Source: Glossina fuscipes (taxonomy: Eukaryota; Arthropoda; Insecta; Diptera; Glossinidae). Taken from it: a stretch of 64,000 bases of DNA. Of the stretch, positions 47,801 to 58,262 are shown in pieces; the stretch's first letter is position 1, and each line of letters opens with the position of its first letter. The DNA lies in contig NW_023998415.1 in NCBI RefSeq assembly GCF_014805625.2, positions 124,001 through 188,000 of the forward strand. Direction: 5' to 3'. The notes under the pieces were generated by a model, which was not told the DNA's origin, made no database searches, and was given only the letters and a program-made list of their open reading frames with translations. The position numbers were made by a program, and so were the translations under genes.

Positions 47801-50800
47801 TTACTCAAACATGTGCATAAAATAAAAACAAAAAAATTTTTTGAGAAAGTCATTACTATACAGAGTTTATAGGGACCAGAAATGAAAATAAACAAGAACA
47901 ACAACAACAACAACAGCAACAATAATAATAACAATAATCAACAATAGCAATAATTGAATATTAAACAAAATAATTTATAGAATTTCATACACATACACAA
48001 TATTTATCGATAACCATGAACGGTTTAAGGAACTAGGAATGCTTAACTTACCCTATACCCGGATGATTTGAAATGGCAGCCACGCTTTGTTAGAGTTGAT
48101 TTCATGCGTACGCAAAAGGAACGCTCGAATCCTTTATAGCCGCTGTTGGAAGACACAGACATTTGTGCGGAGACTGCAAATATAGACTGATTTTTAATAT
48201 GTGTATTTTCGATCATTTTTAGAAAGACACTTTTTTTATATTTTGAATCGTTTATTTTTATTTATTTATTTTTGTTTGTATTTTTAATGAAAATTACCAT
48301 CGGGATTGTTGGTACCATGATTAGCACCAATACCGTCGTCCGAAGTTCCCGAATGAGGTGAGGCTAGACCAGGGGGTCCACTATTATTACTACCAGCACT
48401 CGTTACTCCGCTGTTACTCGTTAAGCTTAAACCCAATTGTTCGGCTATTTCGGCATGATCACTCGGGTGTATGTAATCGAAGATGCTGGAGCCTGTCATT
48501 TCCACTTGACTCTGACCCAAATAAATCGATACTGTTTCAGATACATATAGGAAACGTCCATCAGCAGCCACGGCCAAAATGAAACCATCTAAAGACTACG
48601 CAGTAGAAAATAAAGAACAAAACACGAGCGATAAATACCAACAAAGGCAACACAGGAGCGCACTAATCGTTCTTAACATAGGGATATGCAACCGTATTTC
48701 TTTATACATTTTTTTATCATAAAATTCTTATAAATATGTTTCCTGCCACGCTCAGGCTTAATGCATGTAAACGCAAGCTTGCTCCGAATGACAAACAGGT
48801 AGATGGTACGAACATTGGACGGAGGAACAGTGAGGCAAGGCCGAATAAGTGAGCAAATGGGTAGATGGAGGCACGAATTGGCGGATAGATGAGAATACAA
48901 ACAAAGACATACCATTAAATCGAGTCTGTCCGTCTATGCTTACACTTTATTTAATATTTTTTTTTTTTTTTTACGCGGAGAGAATGCTAACAATTGTGCT
49001 AAGAAATATTCTTCTATAGTTATATCAGCTTTCTTAAAGAAATTTCTAATTAAGAGAAGAGCTCCCAGTCTCTGTTACTAGTTTCAACGCCCTTCAGTAA
49101 GGAGTTACTTAAAATGAAAAATCCTTTAAAAAAGCGATTAATATTTTCTAAAGACATCTTTAGCTTAATGAGGGTTCGGGTTTCTAATTGTAATGTGATA
49201 TTTTCAATGTTGCGGCCATTTATGCAGGAAAAACTTTTTTCTATATTGAAGTTTATTCGATTCGATATGAAGTTCTAAATATAAATTCATTAAATCAGCT
49301 ACCAAAGTCCTTCCTAGACTTTGTTCACTAATTTTGAGCTCGCTTTTATTATTAGTTTGGGGAAAAAGAAATCCATTATTTTTATATGAACTTCAGGACT
49401 TTATTTAACATGCTTCGGATTGTCCGATTTGGGTCAAATATGCACCGTTTTGTTGTACGATTTGTTGCCATTTTAAAGGTAACTTCAAAATGCCTCTCTC
49501 ATAGAAGTCCTGGTCTCCATTTGCAAAAAACTCTAGTAGTCGATTTTCACAATCCTCCCTAGATTCCAATTTTTTATCATTAAAGAAATTTTGCAATGCA
49601 AGAAAAAGATGATAATTGCTTGGTGCCAAGTCCGGACTGTATGGCGGATGCATTAAAACTTCCCAGCCAAGCTCCCGAAGTTTCTGGCGAGTCATTGTAG
49701 ATGTATGTGGCCTAGCGTTGTCCTGGTGGAACACGACACCTCTCCTGTTGGCCAATTCTGGCCGTTTCTGGTCAATCGATATCTTCAAACGGTCCAGTTG
49801 TTGACAGTAGAGATCAGAATTTAGCGTTTGGCCATATGGAAGCAACTCATAATAAATAATCCCCTTCCAGTCCCTCCAAATGCATAGCAAAACCTTCCTG
49901 GCTGTTTGAGGTGCTTCACCGCTCTTTGACCACGATCGTTTTCGCACAGGGTTATCGTATGTGATCCATTTCTCATCTCCAGTCACCATCCGTTTAAGAA
50001 ATGGGTCTATCTCATTCTGTTTGGCCAAGGCTTTGCAGATGGAAATTCGATCCATCATGTTTTTTCCTGTTAATTGGTGTGGCACCCAAACATCGAGCTT
50101 CTTTTTGAATCCAGCTTTGTGTAAATGGTTTAAAACTGTTTTATGGTCGATTTTTAGCTCCTGGGCGATGTTACGACTGCTAACATGCCGGTCAACTTCG
50201 ATCATTTCTCCGATTTCATCGACATTTTCGACGACCGGCCTACCTGTGCGAGGTGGTGCATCTTTAACATCAAAAATTCCTGAACGGAATCTACGAAACC
50301 AAAATTGCACATAATTGGCTGTTACAGTATCGGAACCATAAACACCATTCACAATTTTAGCCGCCTGGCTTGCATTTTCGCCTTTGTCAAAGAAAAACTG
50401 TAAAATGTACCAAATTTGCTCTTTGTTCACTTCCATTTTTAACACGCTGTAACTCACAACCGAATGCACCAAACAAAAAACAGCAAAAGAATTTTTTTTA
50501 CTGCGAAATGTCACCTTTCCAACGAGCATACATCTGAAATTGTTTGATCGATACTTTACGAGAAATCTATCAGTGCAGCCATCTACCGAAAAAATAATGG
50601 ATTTCTTTTTCCCCAAACTAATATATGAATGAAATCTAGTTTACAGTGTATGCTGTAGGCTAATAACTTCAAATAATTCCATAAGGAGTAGATCAAAATT
50701 TTTCAATTACAGCTCATTAGAGGCCATTCAGTATCGGACTTTCTTAAAAGTATGGCATCAGGCAACTAAACAAATTGATTAGGTGATGTGCTTAATGGCA

Positions 50801-53685
50801 AGTATCGCTGTGTTTGTGAAGCCAAGTATTATCTAGATCAACATCGCATACATGCGGCTATAGCAAACTCGTTAGCGACGTCCTTTAGCCGCTAATTTCA
50901 AGCAACCTACAAGCTTGTTTTCAAGCGATAGTTTTTTAATTTTACGTGGGAGATGACCCGCTCAACAAGCTGTTTAAATAAAAAGGTCAGCAATTTTTAT
51001 ATAGTTGTTTTCGATTATAGGCCCTCTCGGATCGTTTTAGGGATTTTTATACGTTTTCATTTTCGTTATGTAGAGATTCTTAAAGTATGCATATGTATAT
51101 AATTGAGCAGCACAAGATTTCTACTTGATTTAACACTTTTGTTAGTTTGTCTGTTTTTCCGCAAGGCCGTCTGGCTGCTCGTCTAATCACTGGTCTGGCT
51201 ATCGATTGCTGTTGAGTTGTTCAAACTTGCAAAATTTGAGGTAGAAAACAGCAACTTGGCACTCTTACCCGATCAGAGCACATTTTGATAATGGAGATAA
51301 CATGCCATTTACATAAATACATTATAACTTGTCATCTAAAATAGCTACTGAGCCTGCAAACATTTATACAACAAAAGAAAAACTGCAATTGGTTGAGTAA
51401 AATTGCTTGTCTATCTACCCAATTATGCGTTGTTGTGCTTGCAGGTGTCCTTCCAGTTGTAACCATTACGATAGAGAGCTAAGACTTGCTTTTCACATTT
51501 TTGGGTATTACATATACCAAATGTTTAAAAATGATTCCAATCATCTGTTAAGCAAAAGATGATTAAAAATTGTAGCTTATCATCTCAGTAATAAATGCTT
51601 TCTGGAAGCGATCGAATCGGTGCAAAAACAATTCCTGGATTTTGCATTAAGGAACCTGCCACCTTGTAACCTTACCACCATATCAAGATAAATTATTACT
51701 CACAGTATTGCCCTCCCTGGATAAATTTCGGTTTATGCCTGGGATTTAATTCTTGGTAAAATTGATCGAATGCCCTGTTGAGTGAAATTTACATAAATGC
51801 TCCTGGTCGATCCTCTAGAAGCTATCAATTTATAAAGCTTTACCAATGTAGAAGCAATTAACAGTTATTTACCTCACTTAGGGTATTTAGGAAGAATTTA
51901 AATAAGGTCCACAATATAATTCATTTATCTGACTCAATGCTTAGTCTAAAATTAACCCTTCAAAAGGCTTGTTGATCGCCAATGTCATATGTAGACGATA
52001 ATTATCATTAAAAATTGGTTCAACGTGACTATTATTATAGTAAGAGCTAACTCAGCGAAGCCTTAAAATCCTTAAGCCTTAAAAGAGCTGGGGTGATGCA
52101 CAAGTACGGTTTAATTTTTTTTTATTGAAATATGAATTTATAGATATAGATACAATTACTTTTGGCTAACCCCTTTGGTGTTATAATGTTGACTTATTGT
52201 CGATTGTATAATTGTTTGCATATAGTTTAACTCAGCTGGTATTTACGTAGTTGAGTTGAAAATATATATATATGTATATATATATATGTATATATTCTTA
52301 ATTAGCTATAGCTTGATTTATGGATCAATATGCAAAATCGCCATTTTAAGACACTAAAAATTTTCTTAAATCTTATGTTTTTTACTAGTGTTAAGTTAAA
52401 TTTTGAAATCAACATTAACTTAATCAGTTTATCCATAATTAATGGGAACTTGGAATTTAAATGACGACTTGGAATGTCGTATGTATTACAAGTGCATATT
52501 TGTTTGTGCGGATGTATGCAACACATGGAAGATCTTTAGATAGACCCACTTTTCATCGTACAGATAAATTCGTTGGGTTATTCTGAGCTTGCCTGCCCAT
52601 TTGTCCATTCGTCTTATTTTCTTGCGTTCAACCCGTAAGCCGCAATTTTAGAGGTATTTTGAAAAAATTTGCTATACTAACATGTTCTTGGCCAAGGACG
52701 AACGCTATTGAAAGTGTTTCGGATCGGACCACTTTTTCGATCACTTCCCATATAACGATTTATTTTGAAACGTCGTTGTGCGGATAGCTGTAGGTTGATA
52801 TATGGTATTTAATGCCACACTACAGTATTTTTACTTATCGTTTTTTTTTCGTTACCATACGGGCTACACTGTGGGTGTCCGTTCATTCCCATAGGAGATA
52901 TAATATATATGTTTTGACAATAATCACAATTTATTAAAGAATTTTCTCACTTCGAAAAAGATTGTTATAAATTTTTTTCCTTTCCTTAAATATTAAGGAG
53001 AAGAGTGCACGCTTTGTTATGTTTACCGCGTTCAGTCTGCTCCTGAATGAATATGATTTGCATAATACATGCATTGGTTAAGTAAAAATGGTGGATTGAT
53101 ATTTTTAAAGGCTTACCTGCAATATGTGGGTACCGTGATGTTGCTCATATGAGTCGACAGCAGGATTACGTCTTATGGCTGCACCTGCAAAATTTGTAGA
53201 AAATACAAAAACACTTTTATTTTAATGTATGCGCTTAAGCATAGAAACGGAAATGAATCTTAACGTAGCTTATAAATGATGAGTATATTAACCAATACTC
53301 TGAGGCGTAATATTGATATGCGATGATATAGATGTTTCTCTGATATAATATATAATATCGATTTAAAAGAAAAACTTTCTCCACCACAAAATAAAAAAAT
53401 TAATGCCAGCATATGTATATAAATATATAATATCAAGTCTATATTCATAGTTATCTATACGTTTTAAATAGTGAATCCCTCTAATATTAACATTAGACAA
53501 TAACGCAATAAACCTGAAAATCTATTTACGGTTTACTTGGTGTGAAATAATAAAAATTGCGCGTGAAAATATTTCTTATTGATAGTGAGATATTTTTTAG
53601 GTGCTTTCCTTTTTTTGAATTTTATTTCATATTTATTGGTTAATTTTATTTCTTTTATTTCTTCATCATCTTAGATATACAATCT

Positions 53686-53735
<50 letters not shown>

Positions 53736-56700
53736 TATAATAACTTGTTAAGCTTCGTTGAACATAAATGTTTACAGCATAACTATTGTTGTCAACTACT
53801 TGATAGACCACCAAGAGGTGGCCAAACTTTGATAACGTAATTTTATAATAAAAAATAATTTAAAACGGAGAAAACAAGTAAGGATATTATAGTCGTGCAA
53901 GGAAGATCGTTAGATACACTACATCACTTCATATAATACAAATATTCGCCACTTTTGGTGACAGTACATCAAAAATTACATTTTACTTTCGTACAAAGGC
54001 ATACTTCGCATGAAAGTCCGCACATTGGAGGATGCTCAAAACATCACATCACGTGATACAAATTTTGGAATTTTACGTCTTAAAAATGTTATCATTTTTT
54101 AGAAATTAGGCTTTCTCCCCATATAAGGGTTGGCATTTCATGATAACCCCTATATGTGTATGTTAGGTTTTAAAAAATAGACTTATGTGATTTAAATTCC
54201 CTGCCGTTAATTTCTTTGCTAAATTGCTACGAAAGACCAATTTCCATTTAAAAATGTTAAACCTTTTTCTGAAGGGCTGACTATTCGTGAGAATGGTATG
54301 GGATCCAAGACATATACTCAAATTTGGTCCACTTAATTTTCATGTCAAATTACTATCATAAACGAATTTCATCATAAAAGATTGTCAATTAGTCATTTTC
54401 GGCATGTATGCGGTGGTTCAAAAATTAAATCTTTGTAGCCCAAATTCGGTAAAGTTGATTTCTTTGAAATATTTGAAATCATATCTTTTTACCATATAAA
54501 CATTCAATTTTCGTAGGGACGGTTGTATGAAAGGGATTCAAAGATTCGCCCCAATCTAACTAAATTTTTCATATCAATTTAGAATGTCGACATAGTATTA
54601 CACAGCGCGTTTCTGAAAAAATATCGAAAATTGCAAGTTTTTTCCATGCAACGAGCGTTCGTCCTTGCGTCAAAGCGCATCAAATATCATCAAAATATCT
54701 CAAAAATTTACGGCCTGTAGACATAATACATCAGTAAATGGAGAGACTTCAGACGAACTGACGGAGAGTGAGTTTTAGACCGATTCAGAAAATGATTCTG
54801 AAGCGATCGGTATAATAAAAATTGGATGTTGCATACGCCCACAGAAATCGAACATAGTCTGTACCATGTGTGTTGTAGAGTGTAAAAATAATTTTGATTT
54901 TCATTTTCATTGCAATGAGAAATAGTTTGCAATAATTGTAAATATTTTATGTTAATATCTATGTAAGCATGCTTCACTTATTTATGCATAATTCATTGTT
55001 TTTACCTAAGAATAAAAAAATAAGATCATAAAAAATGTTCAAATCCGGATTCGCCTTACATTTCAAGGCACACACGCCCGCGTACACGCACCCTTACTCA
55101 CATGCACACAATTTCTTTTTTCTGTTTCCAAAGGAAAATCTTATTATTATTGAATAGTCATAAAAAAATTTCCTGAAAGGCAAAAGTGAATTGTTTGGCA
55201 AAAAAAAAAAAAAAAAAGGAGGAAAAGGAGCATAAAAATGACCATAAGCTAACTTATGTATGTATATGAAAAAGAAAACACACCCACAAACATTACGTAC
55301 ATTACTCAAGAGATTTCTTTTATGCCACTCGTTATCGCCTTCGAAGGTCTTAAGTGCATATGTGTATGGAGTGCACGGAGCTTAGGGGCAATACGCTGTC
55401 GAAACAACTGTTAAGCATTGCGGCTGAGGCTGAAGGTTGTGTGGGTGAGTGTTAGAATAATCATCATAATCATACTTAAGTAAACATGTGTGTGTGTGTG
55501 TGTGTGTGTGTGTTTTATTTTTTGTTTTTATTAAGGGAAGATTTATTGAATACATTTTGGATGTTTCTACGGTTTTTCTTCCTTTTTTATTGTTTTCATA
55601 TTTGGCCAAAGGTCATAATCGTAAAATCCTATAATTGAATTATTAAAAAAAAGAAAGGTTCGAAAAAAAAATTAATAATAAATGGGAGCAAATGGCTGTT
55701 GATATCCATATGCCGATCGAAATATTACTGGGGCGTGTCAACAATATTAAGCCTTAAGAGGAAATCGAAATCTATCAGCATTTAAGATGAACTTAAGCTT
55801 TTCTTATTGAGCTTAAATAAGCGTAGAATCTTTTAAAACTATCCAACATGCAAAGATCTTTCGTTTCTCTCTTTCAATTTAAAAATTCCGGTTTTAATTA
55901 TTTAACTTAATTTATCTCATTCTGTCTGTCTGCGCCTCTCTTCCTGTTTTTAAGTAATGATTTAGGAACTTTCGTACCAACCACAATATTCATAATAATA
56001 ATTTTGCGGAATTTTGCTTTTTTTTATTCTGGGTGTACTAACGCCCCAGCGACAATCAATTAAGCTTATTCATCACTAATATGGCGATTTTGAGTAATAG
56101 TGTGATAATCGCTATAATTTATTGATTAAGAATAATGAGCTACAAACATTTGGTAGTATATTTTTAAGAAATATTGGATAACTGCCATGTCTTCTTTACG
56201 GCGCTGTCAAATTTACATCGAACGACCGAACGTTAATGGGACAAATTACTATAATCATAATTCTTAACGGAGAGTAATTGTGCAAATAAAAAACTCACTT
56301 GCTATTCTTAACCGCATCGAAAATTAGTTTCGTCCTTGGCTGAGGTCAAACAACAATATATTTATTAAAGTTGAAATTTATCTGACAAAAGGTCCTGTCT
56401 TTTTTCTCACTTGGATCAAGCGCATGTAGCGCATTTATAATAATAGGACATGTTTGCTGTGGGATTTTTCGCTACATTCGCAGTTAGTTTTTCACAGATT
56501 TATCTTAAATAATAAGAAACAAAGTCATCGATAGTAGGATTGACCAATTTAAAGGATTAATATGTAATAGGGTAGTATAACAATCCGAACAGCTCGCAAA
56601 AAACTCGAAAACGTAACTCGACAACAAAAGCCGTTCATGGAAAACGTTATCGGCATGTATACCAAATGTTACGAGGATTCACTCGGGCCATCAAGCTATT

Positions 56701-58262
56701 TGCTCGATTACGATTTTTCCATTGCGATGAAACGACGTAAGGTGGGAATCCCTGTTGACTGTTAACGTTACGCTCTTCAGCAGACCATAGGGTTGATATA
56801 TCTGTCCAATCGTTCAATTTCTCTCAAACTAGACTTTTCAATTTTCTCATGATCGTTGTCATAACGACTTAAATTCTGACCTAAACGAGCGGCGTTGTTA
56901 AACAGATTACCGCCACAAAATCTAATGTGACTTAGGGCGTATACTTCACGATGTCACTTACGCTACAATGCGTTTTGTACATCATACAACGGGATGATGG
57001 TGAGTAGGGAAGAATTGAAAATTCAAATTTCTTCAAAAAAGTTTTTTTTTTTGTATATTTTTTCCATTCTACGCATAAATTCACTTAAACTGATTTGTTT
57101 GTTAACAACGAAAAAACAAAAATTTTTTTTCAAGGCAATAAATATTTGAATCATTGGTAATTCATTTTAAAATGGTCAACACATATCGATAAATTAATGC
57201 AACAACAGTAACAATAACAATGCAATGCAATACAAAATTTATATTAAGCCGAAAAGAAAAAAAAAACAATAAATTTAACCTTCCGTTACCTTTTACAAAA
57301 TACCTGAAAGCCAATAAAAATTTACACATATGTACGTAGAAGCACAAGCATGTACTCGAACTGATAACGAAATTGAAAAATAAAGTAAAAAAAGGAAAAA
57401 AAAATGTTGAAAGGAAAAAAAAAAAAAAAACAAAATGGTTGCGCATGAGCACAACAGTGCAGGGAAAAGCACAAAAAAACTTTAGTTGTGTTTACACATT
57501 TTTTTATGCAAATTAGTTTACACATATAAAACCGCACAAATACACCAACAAACCATCACAATATCTCTCTAGCAATAATACAGTAAAATAAAATTAAACA
57601 GAAAAAAAGCATAAAGACTTGAGTAAACGTATAAACGTTTACGTCTACGTTTTATGTGTAACTAAATAAGAAGAAGAAGAAGAAGAAAAAAAGAACCAAA
57701 GACTTCAATAGTTTATTTATGTGCGTCTGATATTTAAGGTAGCGTATAATGTTCGTATACGCAAGCGTGTGTTCCTTTAAAAATTTGTCGCCATAAAAAT
57801 TCCGTTTTTTTGTCTTTCCTATAAATTAATTATTTAATAAATTACGAACAAAAACAGAAATTTATTTATTTATTTTTTTTTTTATAACAAGCAATTATTT
57901 TGGTTTTTTTTTTTTTATAATTTTATGCTTTTAATAAAAATTTCACTTCCTTTTATTTATTAATATACATTAAAAAAAAAATCTCGAATTATTTTTATTA
58001 CTTTTACATTAATAAATATTACTTACTTTTTAATTTACTACTAGTGCTTTGTTCTCGAGTCCATGGCGGATCACCGTGCCCGGAAAAATCTCGTAATTTT
58101 AAATAGCTTATCGTCAGTCTTATTATCGACGCCTTATCCAACTGACTGGTTATTGCTGAGGGTAATGGTAACATTTTCGCTAATTCATAGAATTCAAAAT
58201 TCTCTTTGCCGCGTCGTGAGCGGGCGGCATCTCGTGATTTTTCTTTTCGTAACTCTAAAATT
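44849..58262 (-). CDS. trh: Trachealess, bHLH-PAS transcription factor (NPAS1/3 family), 5' end outside or unseen
   Basis: Master regulator of tracheal and salivary-duct tube formation in flies; it binds DNA as a dimer with Tango/ARNT. Eight coding exons with consensus splice sites: 58262-58027, 53184-53117, 48595-48298, 48173-48052, 47713-47651, 46918-46725, 46644-46538, 46464-44849; all phases agree, about 900 residues. Exon 1 seen here holds the bHLH ([20 protein letters not shown]). PAS-A starts in the third ([20 protein letters not shown]), PAS-B spans the sixth to eighth ([20 protein letters not shown]). The last exon carries polyglutamine tracts encoded by the CAG/CAA runs near 45547-45580 and 45770-45802, conserved blocks ([35 protein letters not shown]) and the family's C-terminal end GWYSTPS. 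The N-terminal coding exon was not found up to 64000. Introns carry a mariner, a LINE fragment and other repeats. Confidence 0.95.
47651..47713 (-). other. trh: Probable in-frame cassette exon of trachealess
   Basis: A 63-bp segment with acceptor ATCTGCAG and donor GTACGTATC codes for [20 protein letters not shown] plus Ser. Flanking exons both meet at phase 0, so skipping it would also keep frame, joining GYR to [10 protein letters not shown]. As I recall the Drosophila protein, it runs straight from GYR to [10 protein letters not shown], so this exon may be optional or lineage-specific. Confidence 0.6.
47899..47940. repeat. CAA/TAA trinucleotide repeat in a trachealess intron
   Basis: ACAACAACAACAACAACAGC followed by AATAATAATAACAATAATC. 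Confidence 0.8.
48740..49240 (+). repeat. Non-coding repeat, copy A of an inverted pair (partner 60715-61540)
   Basis: Two blocks match the partner in reverse complement and in the same order. One at 48741-48945 (GTAGATGGTACG, GAATAAGTGAGCAAATGGG, ACCATTAAATCGAG) pairs with 61540-61330. The other at 48970-49235 (GAGAATGCTAACAAT, CCCTTCAGTAAGGAGTTACTT, TAGCTTAATGAGGGTTCGG) pairs with 61010-60715. Here the blocks are separated only by a short T-run; in the partner by about 320 bp. It lies in the intron between exons 53117 and 48595. Confidence 0.8.
49355..49383 (+). repeat. Mariner left terminal inverted repeat
   Basis: Identical to the reverse complement of 50590-50618. Confidence 0.95.
49405..50436 (-). 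CDS. Mariner transposase, full length but third catalytic Asp replaced by Asn
   Basis: DDE transposase that cuts and pastes its own element at TA sites in the nucleus. The open frame runs upstream to 50616 into the inverted repeat, but the start fitting the family is the ATG at 50436 ([20 protein letters not shown]), giving 343 residues. An N-terminal helix-turn-helix pair ([34 protein letters not shown]) is followed by the linker WVPHQL (usually WVPHEL). The catalytic domain has Asp154 (VTGDEKW) and Asp239 (HQDNARPH). The mariner D,D34D third site falls in [13 protein letters not shown]: residue 274 is Asn (AAT at 49617-49615) instead of Asp. Metal binding, and so transposition, should be lost. 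A G-to-A transition explains it. Subfamily not assigned. Confidence 0.93.
   Translation of the reverse strand: MEVNKEQIWYILQFFFDKGENASQAAKIVNGVYGSDTVTANYVQFWFRRFRSGIFDVKDAPPRTGRPVVENVDEIGEMIEVDRHVSSRNIAQELKIDHKTVLNHLHKAGFKKKLDVWVPHQLTGKNMMDRISICKALAKQNEIDPFLKRMVTGDEKWITYDNPVRKRSWSKSGEAPQTARKVLLCIWRDWKGIIYYELLPYGQTLNSDLYCQQLDRLKISIDQKRPELANRRGVVFHQDNARPHTSTMTRQKLRELGWEVLMHPPYSPDLAPSNYHLFLALQNFFNDKKLESREDCENRLLEFFANGDQDFYERGILKLPLKWQQIVQQNGAYLTQIGQSEAC
50590..50618 (-). repeat. Mariner right terminal inverted repeat
   Basis: Identical to the reverse complement of 49355-49383. Confidence 0.95.
51110..51300. repeat. Probable fragment of the dispersed 'CTGTCCGTC' repeat family
   Basis: GTCTGTTTTTCCGCAAGGCC and GTCTGGCTGCTCGTCTAATC resemble the CTGTCCGTCTG blocks of the other copies; the remainder is diverged. 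Confidence 0.4.
51598..52010 (+). mobile_element. LINE ORF2 C-terminal fragment, same family as 1-1690
   Basis: Plus-strand translation gives [19 protein letters not shown] and, after a frameshift, [20 protein letters not shown]. The element at 1-1690 reads [18 protein letters not shown] and LPPYENRLLLLSLPSL at the matching places. Downstream remnants continue to about 52010 ([15 protein letters not shown]). It lies in a trachealess intron, opposite strand. Because the left-edge copy is cut near this point, this fragment extends the family's known 3' part. Confidence 0.8.
52520..52870. repeat. Dispersed repeat family fragment
   Basis: Contains TTGCCTGCCCATTTGTCCAT and TTCGGATCGGACCACTTTTT blocks like those of the other copies (compare GGTCCGATCCAAACCACTTT near 61208). 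Confidence 0.5.
53689..53729. repeat. (TA)n microsatellite
   Basis: About 20 consecutive AT dinucleotides. Confidence 0.9.
53873..54840. repeat. Dispersed 'AACAAGTAAG' family copy in trachealess intron
   Basis: Begins AACAAGTAAGGATATTATAG. From about 54480 it matches 62180-62470: ATTCAATTTTCGTAGGGACG against ATTCAGTTTTCGTAGTAACT, then AAATTTTTCATATCAA in both, then a TCAGACGAACTGACGGA block. No coding capacity. Confidence 0.6.
54841..58026. other. Trachealess intron, low-complexity AT-rich DNA
   Basis: Contains (TG)n at 55488-55513, an A-run at 55200-55217 and (GAA)n near 57670-57686. No other gene recognised. Confidence 0.5.

Larger units (their letters stand above)
49355..50618 (-). mobile_element. 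Mariner element with perfect 29-bp terminal inverted repeats
   Basis: A 1264-bp Tc1/mariner transposon in a trachealess intron, same strand as the gene. It is flanked by TA on both sides (49353-49354 and 50619-50620). The ends, starting GTTTGGGGAAAAAGAAATCC, are identical for 29 bp (49355-49383 and 50618-50590). Inside is one uninterrupted transposase frame. Intact ends, TA duplication and an open frame indicate a young insertion, yet the transposase has lost a catalytic residue. Confidence 0.95.

Noticed and set aside
48673..48915. Frame similar to another at 61366-61572 (CLYSH..ANS), looking like a conserved protein
   Set aside because: Both come from the two copies of the same non-coding inverted repeat; similarity of translation follows from DNA similarity and neither has protein motifs.
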